The position numbers were made by a program, and so were the translations under genes. This document shows positions 1-11,571 of a stretch of DNA of 64,000 nt, piece after piece (the first letter of the stretch is position 1; each line of letters starts with the position of its first letter). Under the pieces are notes generated by a model. That model made no database searches and was not told the DNA's origin. It was given only the letters and a program-made list of their open reading frames with translations. Location of the stretch: positions 85,457,888 through 85,521,887 of the forward strand of contig NC_084796.1 in the NCBI RefSeq assembly GCF_963169125.1, in the 5' to 3' direction. Source of the DNA: Humulus lupulus. Taxonomy: Eukaryota > Streptophyta > Magnoliopsida > Rosales > Cannabaceae.

Positions 1-789
1 GGAATACATGTGATGATATTCTCGTTCATGGAAGTTAGTGAGGGTGGCTACTCAGTGATCGGAAAAAGGAAAAACCCTTGATAGTTCTATGGCTCCTAGT
101 CTTGACAGGAAGGGGGTCTAGTTCACAGGTTGGCCATCAAGATTGGGATACCTTGTTACATACAGACCCCGAGGCTAGTTCCTCATAAGTGACCAATGGA
201 CTTGGTAGCTTTTGTTTTTGGTTAGATAATGAGCTGGGAAAATTTCAGTGTTGCGTGTTACCCAGAAAATATTTAGACGGGAGGTACATACTGCAAGGTT
301 GATATACGGGGGGCTTGAGATATGAGTACTTGTTGAGGAAGGATTAGTAAATTTTGCAAGGAAAAGTTAGAATATGAGTGGTAAAGGGATTCATAGGGGA
401 AGTGGTTGAGCTTGTCGTATGAGAGCTATGATAAGGGCCTGAGGGAAAGCTAAAGTGTTACATAAGGGACAACCTTGGTCCGTCAAGGGCATCACCCAAA
501 GTATATGGATTAGACTGAATGGAAACTAAATTGGTTAGAAAGGATGCAACTGAGTATGCAAGGAATTGCTGGGTACGGTTCAGAACTTGGGAATGGGTGG
601 ATTTGGTATCAGGGGCGTTATGAAGAATGATACTAGTTGGGCTTAAGGAACTACTAGTTCACCTGAAGAAGTATGTGACTTAGAAGTGGATTGGACGGAA
701 CATTGCATTATGGGACTCGTTGATGTCACCTGCTAGGGATGAAGAGTTTAAATGCCCTGTTACAAGACATCACAATGTCTTCAAGAGTT

Positions 790-1725
790 GATCATTGATC
801 TGGTTATTACCAGATAAGGATCAAGGAAAGCGACATTTTAGGAATTAATACTTGTACCGAGTGTGGTGTGATGGATTAAGAGTAAGGGTTCCTAATCATT
901 TTATATTTCAATGACATGGATAGGCCCGACAAGCAGAGAATACATGAACGACATGAATGGGTTATATTCAGGGTCATTAGCGATGTGTTGAACTACTCCC
1001 CAACTAGAGCCAGAATGTGAACAACTATTACACTGATGATATTACGACTGAAGCAGCAGGGCCATAGGTAAGGTTTCAGAAGGTATTAACTTCATTTTTT
1101 TCAAGGGTACTCAAGGTCATATTACAGGAAGGGAAGAGATCATGTATGAAGAAGTTTTGTTAGAAGCACATTAAGGCCGGTGAACATGTCAGCCACCACC
1201 CAAAGCACCTTCGAAGACAGCTACAATGTAAGGATTTTGAATATGTAATGGTTAGTCAAGTACGGGGACGGTGATGGATTGTAAGGAAGGAATAGTAATT
1301 CTTGAGTTTAAAAGGGAGAAGCCCTTGCAGTAAGTGGCGTTGTATATAATGCGTTTGTATTTAGAGTTGGAGGTTTACTGCAGGGGGTGTTAGAACCTTA
1401 GCTAGTGTGTTGGACACTACTTAAGCTGAACCAGTGAGATCAAGACAGACTGGATTAGTCTGTGAGTTTTTGGATAAGTTTTCAAGGAATTTGTCAAGGG
1501 TACATCTGTACAAAGAGATAGAATGGTGATTGTATTGGTGCCAGGGATGGAATCAGATCTAGGGCGCTGTATTGAACGGTTTCAACGAAGCTGTAAGAAC
1601 TAAAGGCTCAATTATTGAGTAGGGTGATGTTCTTCGAGGTAGATCATTGATGTGGTTACTACCAGCTAGAGATTAGGGACAACTAAGGATCTTTGATCTG
1701 GTTACTACCAGCTAGAGATCAGGGA
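790..1725 (+). repeat. Three copies of a 38-bp RT-relic motif, two in near-tandem
   Basis: A 38-bp block beginning GATCATTGAT recurs at 790-827, 1642-1679 and 1688-1725. The last two are only 46 bp apart start to start and differ at a few positions. C2 carries a single counterpart near 36909, so the extra copies arose by local duplication in this copy or its subfamily. Confidence 0.7.
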
Positions 1726-3490
1726 GAAGGTTATGCGAAAGATTGTTGTTATATTAAATAAGGGCACTGGGGATGCTGAGTCATGTGTTGAGGATTTGGT
1801 CAATGCCAAATTGTTTTTGTGAAATGGGTGAACAGAGTATTCAAAGAATATCTAAACTGGATTTGTGATTATCTTGATCAACAGTATTGTGATGTATTCT
1901 TGATTGGAAATTTTCCAAGGTTAAGGGACGCCTTAGGAATAGGAGTTTCCTTAGGCAGGCATGGTGGTACATGTATTTCAGGTTGAGTTCTACGTCTTTT
2001 TACAGGTGAGAATAAATTTGTAAGTTGTTATGACACCTCAGTGACAGGAAAAGAAAAAGGTGATTGCCTATGCATGATGTTGGTTAAAGGATCCGACTAG
2101 AACTAAAGTGGAGTTTCTAGTGGGCTAGGTAGCCAGTTTGATACTTGGAATTATTATCTCATAAAGGATCAAAGAAAGACAGTTAAGTGAACCACAGATG
2201 GGAGAATTTAAGGCAAAGTCCTAGCTGGATTAGCTAAGGATTATGCAGTGTCAGGTATAAGTTTACTGTAATATAAGGATCGGATCTGGAATCTGATGGA
2301 CACCAGAATTACATGGAAGTTCTGGATGAATCTCATACTACTCTCTTGGTCTTTTCATCCAGGCGTCAGGAAAAGGTACCAGAGTTTGAAGGTTTTTTTT
2401 ATTGGCGGCCTGGGGTGGAGAGGGACATAATGGAATATATGACAAAGCTCTTAATCTATTAGCAGGTCAGGACAAGGTGTCAGAAACCAGTAAGGCTATT
2501 GCAGCCTCTGAGTATTTTGTAATTGGAATAAGGAAACATCGCGATGGGTATCACAGTGGACTGCCAGACGGTGGGTCATCGTGGGATTGTTGGGTCATTA
2601 TGGACCATCATTTGGGGTGAATTCACTTTTATCAGTAAGAACAAGTTACACAGCTGATCAGTATTCAAATCATTATGTGAGATAGATAGTATACCTTCAT
2701 GGAATCCAAGGTCTACTTTATTGAATAAAGACTTTGTTTTACTTCCAGGTCTTAAAAGGGTTAAGGAAGATGATGAGTATATAATTGGAATTTGGTACGG
2801 TTGCTAATTTTTATACTGATGGTAAATCAGAGATAGAGAGAAGGAGTTATCCAGCTATTGGAAGGACACTTGATGAATGGGGTATAATAGGAAATGTATA
2901 TCATCCATTTGTTGGAATGAGATAAGTGAGATGTTATATTTGGATCCCGAGGTAGCTTAGGGGATCATTAAAATTATTAAAGATTAGAGCTTGGAGGCTC
3001 ACTTTTCAAAGTAAGTGGAAGAGTTTTATTGAATTGAAAAGCAAAAACATGGGGTTCCAATTAGAAGATTGTACCTTTATAAGAATATCACCAAGGATAA
3101 AGGGGAGAGGGGATAAGAGCAAGTTGGACCCTAAAGTATTAAGGTTGTTTAAATCCTGGAAAGGATCAATTAGCTTGCTTTTAAGTTGACAACAGTTTTG
3201 GCATTGTCAGCTGTACTCAGTGTAAGTAGATATTCCATGTTAAGGACATGGGTTAGAGGAAACTCATGTGTTGAGTTATGGGGGGTCTGCAGCTGAAGAT
3301 GGAGTTATTCTACGTGCAGTGGCCAATTCAGTTATAAGATAGAAAGAATGAGGTTTTGAGGAATAAGATTGTACCTTAAGGTAATGTTATAGAGACAACA
3401 AGGTCAAGGAATGACTTGGGAAACTAGAAACAGTAGTGCAAAATTTATATCCAGGCAGTACAGATAAAATTTCGAGGACGAAATTTCTGT

Positions 3491-3504
3491 AAGGAGGGGA
3501 TAGT
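3491..3504 (+). other. Polypurine tract of C1
   Basis: AAGGAGGGGATAGT lies directly before the 3' LTR. The same sequence precedes the 3' LTR of C2 at 39157-39170. It would prime plus-strand DNA synthesis. Confidence 0.85.
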
Positions 3505-5843
3505 TGTAACGACCCAAATTTCCTAATGAGGTTTAGGACCTCGATTAGGAGGCCGGGAGGGCCATAATTGATTTATTGTGCCATTATAAGATTATATGCA
3601 TGATTATGTGGATCATATTATTATATGATGATAAATGCATGCATATGGGTATATATTTTGTTATGAGGGAATTTTGGTAATTTGGCCCATTGAGGGCGTA
3701 ATTGTATATTTGTGTGCATATTAGTAAGATATTGTTGAGGCCACATTGTAATGTGGATTTGTTCGAGCTGTTCAGCATGAGACGATCTTTGGGTATAAGT
3801 TAGCAGTTTGGTCATAACGGGATTAAGTTCGGGGCTCGGGGTGAGTCCCGGGGTAATTTGGTGATTAGAGCGTTTCCGGGAGTTAAGGGGGGTAACGGGA
3901 TATGAATTATTGGTATTTGAGAATTTTTAAAATAACGGGAATTGGAGGGTGTTAATTATGGTTAATGAGATAGGTGTGAAAGGACGATTTTGCCCTTGGT
4001 GGCTGTTAAGGATTTTAATTAGACTTGAGGGCATTTAGGTCTTTTTACCTTAAGGATGTATATGGATCAAGGAAGGCTGTAGAAAATAGGAAGCAAGACA
4101 TAGAACTTCACCTCTTCTCCCGTACATCATCTCCCCTCCATTTTTCTTTGGATTTTGAAGCTTCTTTTGAGGAACCAAGCTACGGAATCAAGTTTTGAGG
4201 ATCTAGGGTATTGCTCCACCATTGAAGAGGAGTTCATACTGAGCTTGAGGTAAGATTCTAACCATTAGAACTCTGGTTTTCTACTCTGTTTTCTTATTTT
4301 TTTCAGTTGGGATTTTGGGTTTGAAAGTAGAGAATTCAATGGGGTTTTTGGCAAAGATTGGGTAGGTTATGATGCCTAGGACTAGTATATATGGTATTTG
4401 GGTTCAATTGAGGGTTTAAATGGTGTTTGGAAGCTTTTGAATTAGGTGGGAAATGGAGAATTCGAAGGAAGAAGAACCAGGGCCATGCCTGCCTGATCCT
4501 AGTGCTATAGCGGCTAGAGGGTAGCGCTACAGCGCTAGCCAGGGAAAAATGTCCCTGGTTGTAGCGCTGGGGCGCTAGGGGGGTAGCGCTACAGCGCTAC
4601 CCTGTTTTCTCAGATGCTCATTTTAGGTGTTTTAAAGGATTTTTGGGTTGGGGTTTCAATCCTTAGGGTTCGGGATCGAATCTACTCACCGTTTGGGTAC
4701 AATTCAGGGTCCCAGGAGTGAGGTTTAGGTTAAGCCCCTTTTATTGAAGTTTTCATTATTTGGATTCTATATTTGGTTATGACTAGGTGACCGCTAAGGG
4801 ATCAAAGGATCGATCGTTCTCAAGGGTCGTTCGTAATGTGTTTCTTGCTCGAACAAGAGGTAAGAAAATTGCACCCGATTATGTGGTTAGGTTGGAACTA
4901 AGTGTTCCCTATGTTAGTATGCGTTGTTATGTGATTGTGATAAACCATGTGAACATAAAGGGAATAAGATCTCCCCATACTTGAATATGATGTCATGAGA
5001 TGGTATTATGCCATGGAGACATATGATAAACGGCCTAAGAATGCCGGAATCAATATTTGCGCACAGGGCGTGGCTCAGCCACTGGTAGCTGAGGACAGCT
5101 TATTAATCACTGAGCTCGGTTAAGCTGGCCGGAGTCAGTGGGTATAACACTGGGGGCGGCCTAATTGAGTCGAAGACAGTGGGTTAAATAGAGGGTGCGA
5201 CCTAAGGGCGCCAACTCTGAGTATCATTTGTTGGTTGTGATAAACTATTGATTATGAACGTGATTATTGTTGTTAACCTGATGAACATGATATGTTGATT
5301 ATCTAGATGACGAATCGTTAATTTGTCATTTGTTATCACTGAATAGGTGAATGTTATGATTTTTTGAATACTTGGTTATGCTTTGTGGAATAGTTGGTTA
5401 TTGATATTGATCATGCTATGTTGTTATGTTTTCTTGCTGGGCTTCGGCTCACGGGTGCTTTGTGGTGCAGGTAAAGGCAAGGGTATGTAGATTCAACCAT
5501 GAGTTGGAGAGCTCTGGGGGCGAGGTGTACATGGTCAGCTGCTCGGCCGCCATGGTCGAGGGATTGTACAGGGACAGAAACCTAAAATGTGTATTTTGCG
5601 ATTAGAATGGCCTGAGTTGTTTATAACTTTTGGAATTTTTGTAAATATGTCATCTAAACCCTGTTTTGAGATTCCATATACTAAACAATCATTTTTAATT
5701 AAATAACATGTTTATGACCAAAATCTTTTATTCCTAATCTGTTGACGACGTTAGATTCACATTTTGTTTAAATGACTTGATTAGCAAGTCTTGCACTATT
5801 TTAAACACACAGTGTAATAGTCTTGGTTACCCAGGGCGTTACA
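3505..5843 (+). repeat. 3' LTR of C1 (2339 bp)
   Basis: Starts TGTAACGACCC and ends GGGCGTTACA, so the two ends form an imperfect 10-bp inverted repeat. It aligns along its length with the 2315-bp LTRs of C2, with the best conserved blocks near the 5' end, at 4780-5170 and in the last 80 bp. The right end abuts gag of element D; the candidate target duplication is GGAGC (5844-5848), but its partner is outside the window. The small frames at 4787 and 5777 are not genes. Confidence 0.9.
4521..4600. repeat. GC-rich palindrome cluster inside the C1 LTR
   Basis: GTAGCGCTACAGCGCTAG (4521-4538) and GTAGCGCTACAGCGCTAC (4583-4600) are near-perfect palindromes with AGCGCT cores. Between them CAGGGA and TCCCTG face each other around a short loop (about 4539-4557), and GGCGCTAG adds a further half. 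The C2 LTRs have a different GC-rich block here. Confidence 0.8.
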
Positions 5844-6748
5844 GGAGCCATGTGCTTCCCGCATTGTGGAATCCCCATTGCCGCAGGGCTTCAAGATGCC
5901 AGCCATCCCACCCTATGATTGCGGCTGGGATCCCACCAACCACCTTTCTAAGTTCAAAAAATTAATGTCGGTGCACTGCGTCTCCGATGATGCTAAATGT
6001 CAAGTGTTCCCGATCACTCTGACGGGACCAGCAGATGAGTGGTTCAAGAAGCACCGAACAGGATCCATTCACTTGTGGCATCAATTGTCTTCTGCCTTCC
6101 GAAGACAATTCATAGGAGCTCAAAAGGTGAGCTTCGAGGTCAATGCATTGACCAACATTAAACAAGGGCCCTTTGAGACCCACAAGGCATGCATCAAACG
6201 CTTCAAGGAAGAGGCGGTGAGAACCAAGAGGGTTGATGATGGCCAGCCAATGATGGCCTTGCAGGCTAGTATCTATGCGGGGTCCCCACTTTGGGATGAC
6301 CTACAGTGGAGAGGATGCCGACGGGTTGCCGACTTCATTCGTCGGGCTCAAGAGTATTTCAGCTGGGAAGAGGCCCAGATTGAAGTATTCGGAGGACCTG
6401 TCACCTTCCCCGCGCCGACTGTGTCTGTCCCTGTGGCTTCGGGGATCCATTATTCCCCTTACGCTCCTGTCCAATCAGGCTTGGGAGGAGTCCAACCCAG
6501 CATGAGCGTCCCGTCCACAGGTTTCAATGCCGTGCCGACTCCTGGATTCAGCGTGGCCCCGACAGGATATGGAGCAGCGCCCACTAGATACAACACTTTT
6601 CAGCCTACATTCAGTGTCGAAGTTGTTGTTCCGTCCTAGTTTGTTGCACCTAGTTGAACCCCCGGCGGCAGTAGACGCAGGGGCAAGGGCAAGGGAAAGA
6701 AGCCTAAGGGAAATGGAAGCATGCAGGCCGAGCAGGGAACTACATTTG
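5844..6748 (+). pseudogene. gag: Tat-type gypsy D: gag, N-terminal and middle part (interrupted)
   Basis: This is the capsid region of a plant Ty3/gypsy Tat-lineage element. Frame 5845-6639 is open and contains the retrotransposon gag core: a P-P-Y-D-x2-W-D-P-x-N-H-L block, then G-P-A-D-E-W-F, F-R-R-Q-F-I-G and an R-R-A-Q-E-Y-F block. Its true start is lost because C1 inserted just upstream; the first 22 bases can be read in frame without a start codon. After a TAG at 6637-6639 and a TGA further on, a basic G-K-G-K-K-stretch follows up to the copia F insertion at 6749. Reading resumes in the same frame at 11909 once F and one ATTTG copy are removed. Lineage is inferred from gag plus the pol at 61125-64000. 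Confidence 0.85.
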
Positions 6749-7079
6749 TGTTAAGCAATGAGTTTATTCTGGTTTAATTAAGACTAAGTGTTCTTTACCT
6801 GCTATTAGTTTTATTAGTCTAATATTGTACATTTTAGTCTTTTGGTCATGTACGGATGTCAGAGGTTGTTATGAGGTCATGGTAGTGAATGATTTGCATA
6901 TCATTCCGTTGGGATTTCCTATGTGTATTCCTAGATAGATGTCATTGTACAACAACCAATCATTTTGGAAATTCCATAATATTCTTGTAATTCTTTTGCT
7001 ATTATAAATACACAACCCTACTCAGTCTCACAATGAGCTGAGCTATTCATTCAAAATATCTTTTATTATAAACTTCACT
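6749..7079 (+). repeat. 5' LTR of copia F (331 bp)
   Basis: Starts TGTTAAGCAATG. The target duplication fixes the outer edge of the 3' copy after CACT, so the LTR ends in CT rather than the usual CA, and the primer site follows with no gap. Confidence 0.9.
7003..7010 (+). promoter_or_regulatory. TATA box of copia F 5' LTR
   Basis: TATAAATA lies 70 bp before the LTR end; the same box is present in the 3' LTR near 11825-11832. Inferred core promoter for the genomic transcript. Confidence 0.6.
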
Positions 7080-7091
7080 TGGTATTAGAGC
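7080..7091 (+). other. Primer binding site (tRNA-Met type) of copia F
   Basis: TGGTATTAGAGC matches the usual TGGTATCAGAGC with one C-to-T change and abuts the LTR. Confidence 0.9.
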
Positions 7092-7114
7092 ACAGCTACA
7101 GCATGTAGCCAACC

Positions 7115-8247
7115 ATGTCCACTGAAAGAGGAAAGACACCACTACCAGCTCCCAAGATGCCAACTCCTAAGACGCAGCCCAGAGATGACTCTAGAAGCTT
7201 AGCCGTCAACACCTCTACTCCATCAGTAGTAGAAAAAGCAACAACCCCTTCATCTTCTCAACCAATTCCAACACCTCAGTTTGGATGTACTCTCAACCAA
7301 CCATTTACACTCAAGCTTGACAGAAATAACTACACCCTATGGAAAACCATGGTGCTAGCAATCGTGAGAGGTCACTGCCTTGATGGATACCTCAACGGTT
7401 CAAAGGTCAAGCCGCTGGAGGTCTTCACTAACTTAGTTACGACCGAGGATGGTTAGACTGAGATAGAAATCCAGGTAAACCCTGCCTTTGAGCATTGGAT
7501 AGTTCATAATCAACTTTTACTTGGATGGCTTTATAGTTCTATGACTGAAGGTGTAGCCACAAAAGTAATGGGTTGTGATTCTTTTGCTTCCCTTTAGAGT
7601 TCGTTAGAAGCTTTATACGATGCATATTCAAAGTCAAGGATGGATGAATACAGGACCAAAATACAAACCACTTGCAAGGGTGCTTCCACCATGCTGGAGT
7701 ACCTACGCCAAAAACGACAGTGGGTTGATGTACTAGCTCTGGCAGGTGATCCCCACCCTGAAAACCACCTGATTGCTAATGTGCTATTTGGCCTAGATGC
7801 ACATTAATTGCCCATTGTTGTTCTCATTGAAGCCAGACCATCTAACTCTTGGCAAGACCTACAAGACATACTCCTCAGTTATGATGGAAAAACGGAGAGA
7901 CTTAATGCTATTTTTAGTTCCAATAAACTCAACAATGGTTTCTCCACTCCTACTGCAAATTTTTCCAGCAAGCCTAACACTCTTGGGACAAGTCGTGGTT
8001 CATCTAATAATCATTATGGAGGTTGTGGCACACATGGAGGTTCACAAGGCAGCAGATGTGGTGGAAGGTCCTGTGGTCATGGGGGTCGATCAAATGGTCC
8101 TAAACCAACTTGTCAAGTGTGTGGCGAGTATTGTCATAGTGCTGCAATCTGTTACAATCATTTTGATGAGACTTATATGGGGAGTGTTCCTGGAAGCAGT
8201 AATACAAACAAGAGTGGTCAAGAAGCATCAACATTTGTTGCAAACTA
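7115..8247 (+). pseudogene. gag: Copia F gag (broken)
   Basis: Frame 7115-7456 begins with ATG and has a proline/serine/threonine-rich head followed by a block ending F-T-L-K-L-D-R-N-N-Y-T-L-W-K, the typical start of copia gag (UBN2-type domain). A TAG at 7454 stops it. Gag sequence continues in shifted frames across 7457-7807, with TAG at 7594-7596. Frame 7808-8247 holds a glycine-rich stretch and a zinc knuckle C-Q-V-C-x4-H-S-A-A-I-C near 8110-8150, the CX2CX4HX4C pattern that binds the RNA. Defective nucleocapsid precursor. Confidence 0.88.
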
Positions 8248-8362
8248 GGAGGCACTTGATCATGAGGCTTGGTTTGTTGATAGTGGTGCAAGCAACCACA
8301 TCACCTCTGATTCAAGCAACCTAAACTAGAAATCAGAGTATCAGGGTAAGGAAAAACGTACT
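8248..8362 (+). pseudogene. Copia F protease remnant
   Basis: Just after a TAG (8246-8248), the bases near 8265-8315 encode A-W-F-V-D-S-G-A-S-N-H-I-T, the aspartic protease active site (D-S-G-A) with the copia tryptophan. A TAG soon follows (about 8327). In intact elements this enzyme cuts the polyprotein. Confidence 0.8.
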
Positions 8363-9771
8363 ATGGGAAATGGTAATCAATTCCCCATATCTCACATTGG
8401 TACTGGTTTATTACAAACTTGTTCACAACCTCTGATACTTAAAGATATATTGTTAGTGCCTCCAATTACAAAGAATCTCATTAGCATATCAAAACTAACA
8501 TCGGATAATGATATTTTTGTTGAATTCTTTTCTGATTTTTGTTTTGTGAAGGACAAGGTTTCAAGGAGGGTAGTACTTCAAGGGAGACTTAAAGATGACA
8601 TCTATCAACTTGGACTTCCATCTCTAGCAACCACTTCATTCTCATCAGCTCCTTTCACTCATCCAACCAAGCCTGAATCTAAGTTTTTTACTGTTCTAGC
8701 CATTACCTCCAATCAAAATGTAACCCAGCCTATGGTTGAGAAGTCTTTTAATTTAATCAAGGATGGATGCCATAGGTGTTTAGGCCATCCATCCAATCGT
8801 GTCATGTCCCTAGTTCTTAATGAAATCAATGAAAAAGTTTCTATTTCATCACCTGGAAGTTTTTGTGAAGCATGCCAACTTGGAAAATCGCATTCATTAT
8901 CATTCAAACTAAATTCAAATCGTGCTAAACATCCACTTGATCTCATTTATACAAATGTATGGGGACCCACTCCAGTTCTTTCTAACACCAATTTTCAATT
9001 TTATATTAATTTTGTAGATGACTTTAGTCGCTAAAAATGGATATTTCCTCTTCGTGCCAAATCTGATGCACTTAGTGTATTTATGCAATTCAAAAATCTT
9101 GCTGAAACATAATTTGAATGAAAAATTAAGCAATTAAGGACTGATTGGGGTGGGGAGTTTCAGGCTTTCACTAAAATCGTGACTAATTGTGGCATTGATT
9201 TTTAACACTCGTGCCCTCATGGGCAGAAAGAAAACATAGACACATCATGGAGATAGGTCTAACACTTCTAGCTCAATCCGAGGTACCCCAAAAATATTGG
9301 TGGGACTCTTTCCAAACATCTGTGTACCTAATAAATAGGCTACCAACAGTTGTTCTCAAAAACAAAACACCCAACGAGGTTCTTTTCTCAAGAAAACCAG
9401 ATTATCAATTTCTTAAATTTTTTGGTAGTGCTTGTTTCCCATGTCTTTGTCCCTACCAATCTCATAAGTTCCAATACCACTCAACTAAATGTCTTAATTT
9501 ACAATATAGTGAGTCTCACAAAGGATATAAGTTCCTAAGCAGTATAGGGATGCTAAATATTTCTCGACATGTCATCTTCAATGAAGATGATTTTCCTTGC
9601 AAATCAAGTTTCTTTAACACTCACCAACCTGAGAAAAATGTCTCTATTAAGTAACCATTTTGGACATCCACCTTAACTCCATAGTCACAGTCACATCCTT
9701 CCCTCGACAAAGCTCAAAATGATTCTACTGATAGAGGTTTTGTAAGAGAAGTCACAGAAGTACTACCAGAA
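8363..9771 (+). pseudogene. Copia F integrase (broken)
   Basis: Frame 8363-9034 starts in the protease tail and runs into the integrase zinc domain: C-H-R-C-L-G-H-P-S near 8770 and F-C-E-A-C-Q-L-G-K near 8860. The catalytic core starts with D-L-I-Y-T-N-V-W-G-P and V-D-D-F-S-R, then TAA (9032-9034). L-R-T-D-W-G-G-E-F is readable near 9135. A stop at 9203 and a deletion of about 20 bases just before 9211 remove the usual Q-Q-N-G part, leaving A-E-R-K-H-R-H. Frame 9211-9654 carries the C-terminal half up to H-V-I-F-N-E. The rest, to 9771, is a linker. Confidence 0.88.
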
Positions 9772-10961
9772 TTGGACCACCAGTTGCAAAACACTAATCA
9801 GGTAAGAGACAATGAAAATATCTCACCCATGTTTGATATGCCTAATCTCTCACCAAGCTTGTCTCAGAGATCAAGTCAAGCCATTGCGAAACCTGAAATG
9901 GAGAATGACAATGCCGAGATGACACAACAAGCAGTCCCTGGACATCCTATGATCACTCGATCAAAATCAGGAATTTTCAAACCAAAATTGTATGTGGGAC
10001 AATAAAATTGGAAATCTATCAGTGAGGAACCTTCATCAGTTGAAATTTCTTTTGGCTCATAGTGGCTGGAAACAAGCTGTGGAAGATGAGTATAAAACAC
10101 TTATCAGTAACAAAACTTGGCAGTTAGTTCCAAAGACACCTCAGATGAATGTGATAGGCAACAAGTGGGTGTTCAAGGTGAAGATAAACTCAGATGGAAC
10201 TTGTCAACACTATAAAGCACATTTAGTGGCGAAGGGGTTCACTCAAAGACCAGGAGTTGATTTTAGTGAGACATTTAGCCCTGTGGTTAAAGCTTCCACA
10301 GTCTGAGTTATCTTGTCAATTGCAGTAGCAAGGAATTGGGATGTGAGACAGTTGGATATTAATAACGCTTTCTTAAATGGAAAGCTTGATGAAGAAGTGT
10401 TTATGAGGCAGCCCCGAGGATTTGAAGACAAAGAAAAACCTGACTTTGTATGCAAACTCGACAAATCACTGTATGGCCTACGACAAACACCGAGGGCGTG
10501 GTTCGACATATTAAAGTCCACTTTGATCAGTTGGAATTTTAAAAATTCCAAGGCTGAATCCTTATTTTTTTTTCTACAAATCCTCAACACTGATTATGTT
10601 TGTCTTGATATATGTTGACGACATTATTGTAACTGGAAATAATGTCGACAAACTCAAGCAATTCACAGCCAAATTAAATAAGATGTTCTCTTTAAAAGAC
10701 CTTGAAGCTTTAAACAATTTCCTTGGGATTGAGGTTCACCTTGATGATACTGGAATGTATTTGACTCAATCAAAATATATTGAAGAACTACTGGAATGGA
10801 CAGGGTTGTTGCATCTTATTCCTTGTCCAACTCCCATGACAATTGGGAAAAACTTATCTATATCTGATGGAGAACTCTTAGAAAATCCTACTATGTACCA
10901 TAGTGTGATTGGAGGACTAAAATATCTTGCGTACACAAGGCCAGACCTGGTTTTTCCATGA
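9772..10961 (+). pseudogene. Copia F reverse transcriptase (broken)
   Basis: A linker with M-I-T-R-S-K-S-G-I leads to the RT domain, which begins about 10060 with W-K-Q-A-V-E-D-E-Y. Conserved blocks are W-V-F-K-V-K, A-K-G-F-T-Q-R-P-G-V-D-F, Q-L-D-I-N-N-A-F-L-N-G and L-Y-G-L-R-Q-T-P-R-A-W. The catalytic Y-V-D-D-I-I is at about 10609-10626 and reads intact, but it lies in a different frame from the segments before it: there are stops at 10004 and 10304 and a frameshift near 10565-10600. The frame 10596-10961 carries the thumb region. Confidence 0.92.
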
Positions 10962-11561
10962 ATAAGCTCAGCCAATTTCTCAAGGCACCAACAACTACTC
11001 ACTGGTATGCAGCCAAAAGGGTTCTGCGCTACTTGAAAGGAACACCAAAGCTCGATCTTAATTTAAAACATAGTGATAGATTGGCTCTAACAGGGTAGTG
11101 TGACGCTGATTGGGCATGTTGCCCAAATGATCGACAATCTATTGTCGCCTACTGTGCTTATTTGGATGATTCCTTAGTCTCCTAGTCTTCAAAGAAACAA
11201 CCATTAGTGTCTCGGTCTAGTATCGAGTCTGAATATAGGGCTCTCACAAAATTCTCAGCAGAAATCTCGTGGATCCAATCCTTACTTAAAGAATTCGAGT
11301 TCCCTTTACAAGCAACACCAATCACATGGTGTGATAACATGGGAGCGAGTGCTTTGGCTTCAAATCCCGTCTATCGCGCTCAGACAAAACATATAGAACT
11401 TGATGTGTATTTTGTACGAGATAAAGTCTTAAACAAGACCTTGGAAGTCAAATATATTCCCTCACATGATTAAGTTGCCGACTGTCTCACCAAAAGTCTT
11501 AGCCACTCTCGCTTTCATTTCTTGATCGACAAACTAGGCGTGGTTCAATCCCCGCTCAGTT
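10962..11561 (+). pseudogene. Copia F RNase H (broken)
   Basis: The connection ([15 protein letters not shown]) is readable near 11000-11040. The RNase H catalytic pieces follow: C-D-A-D-W-A near 11101, S-S-I-E-S-E-Y-R-A-L near 11215-11245, and W-C-D-N-M-G-A near 11326. The domain closes with K-H-I-E-L-D-V-Y-F-V-R-D-K and Y-I-P-S-H-D. Stops at about 11096, 11183 and 11471 break it. It ends with L-S-L-R-G-D-V overlapping the LTR start, the usual copia layout. Confidence 0.9.
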
Positions 11562-11571
11562 TGAGAGGGGA
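11562..11571 (+). other. Polypurine tract of copia F
   Basis: TGAGAGGGGA directly precedes the 3' LTR. Confidence 0.85.

Larger units (their letters stand above)
1..3504 (+). mobile_element. Internal region (3' part) of non-coding gypsy-type element C1
   Basis: The window opens inside this element; its 5' LTR lies upstream. It ends in a purine tract and a 3' LTR, which sets the + strand orientation. No open frame of useful length exists. Short traces of a gypsy reverse transcriptase remain: near 795 the bases spell a relic of the segment that in intact elements reads roughly D-L-x-S-G-Y-x-Q-L-x-I-K-E-x-D-I. Many stretches match the internal region of C2 (34681-39170), for example 83-130 against 36070-36120 and 560-610 against 36680-36740, including the same non-coding state. 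I infer a LARD-like non-autonomous element rather than a recently killed gene. Orientation and LTR link are seen; the family assignment is inferred. Confidence 0.75.

Noticed and set aside
5866..6639. 257-codon frame as a host gene
   Set aside because: It is the gag core of Tat element D and continues across the copia F insertion.
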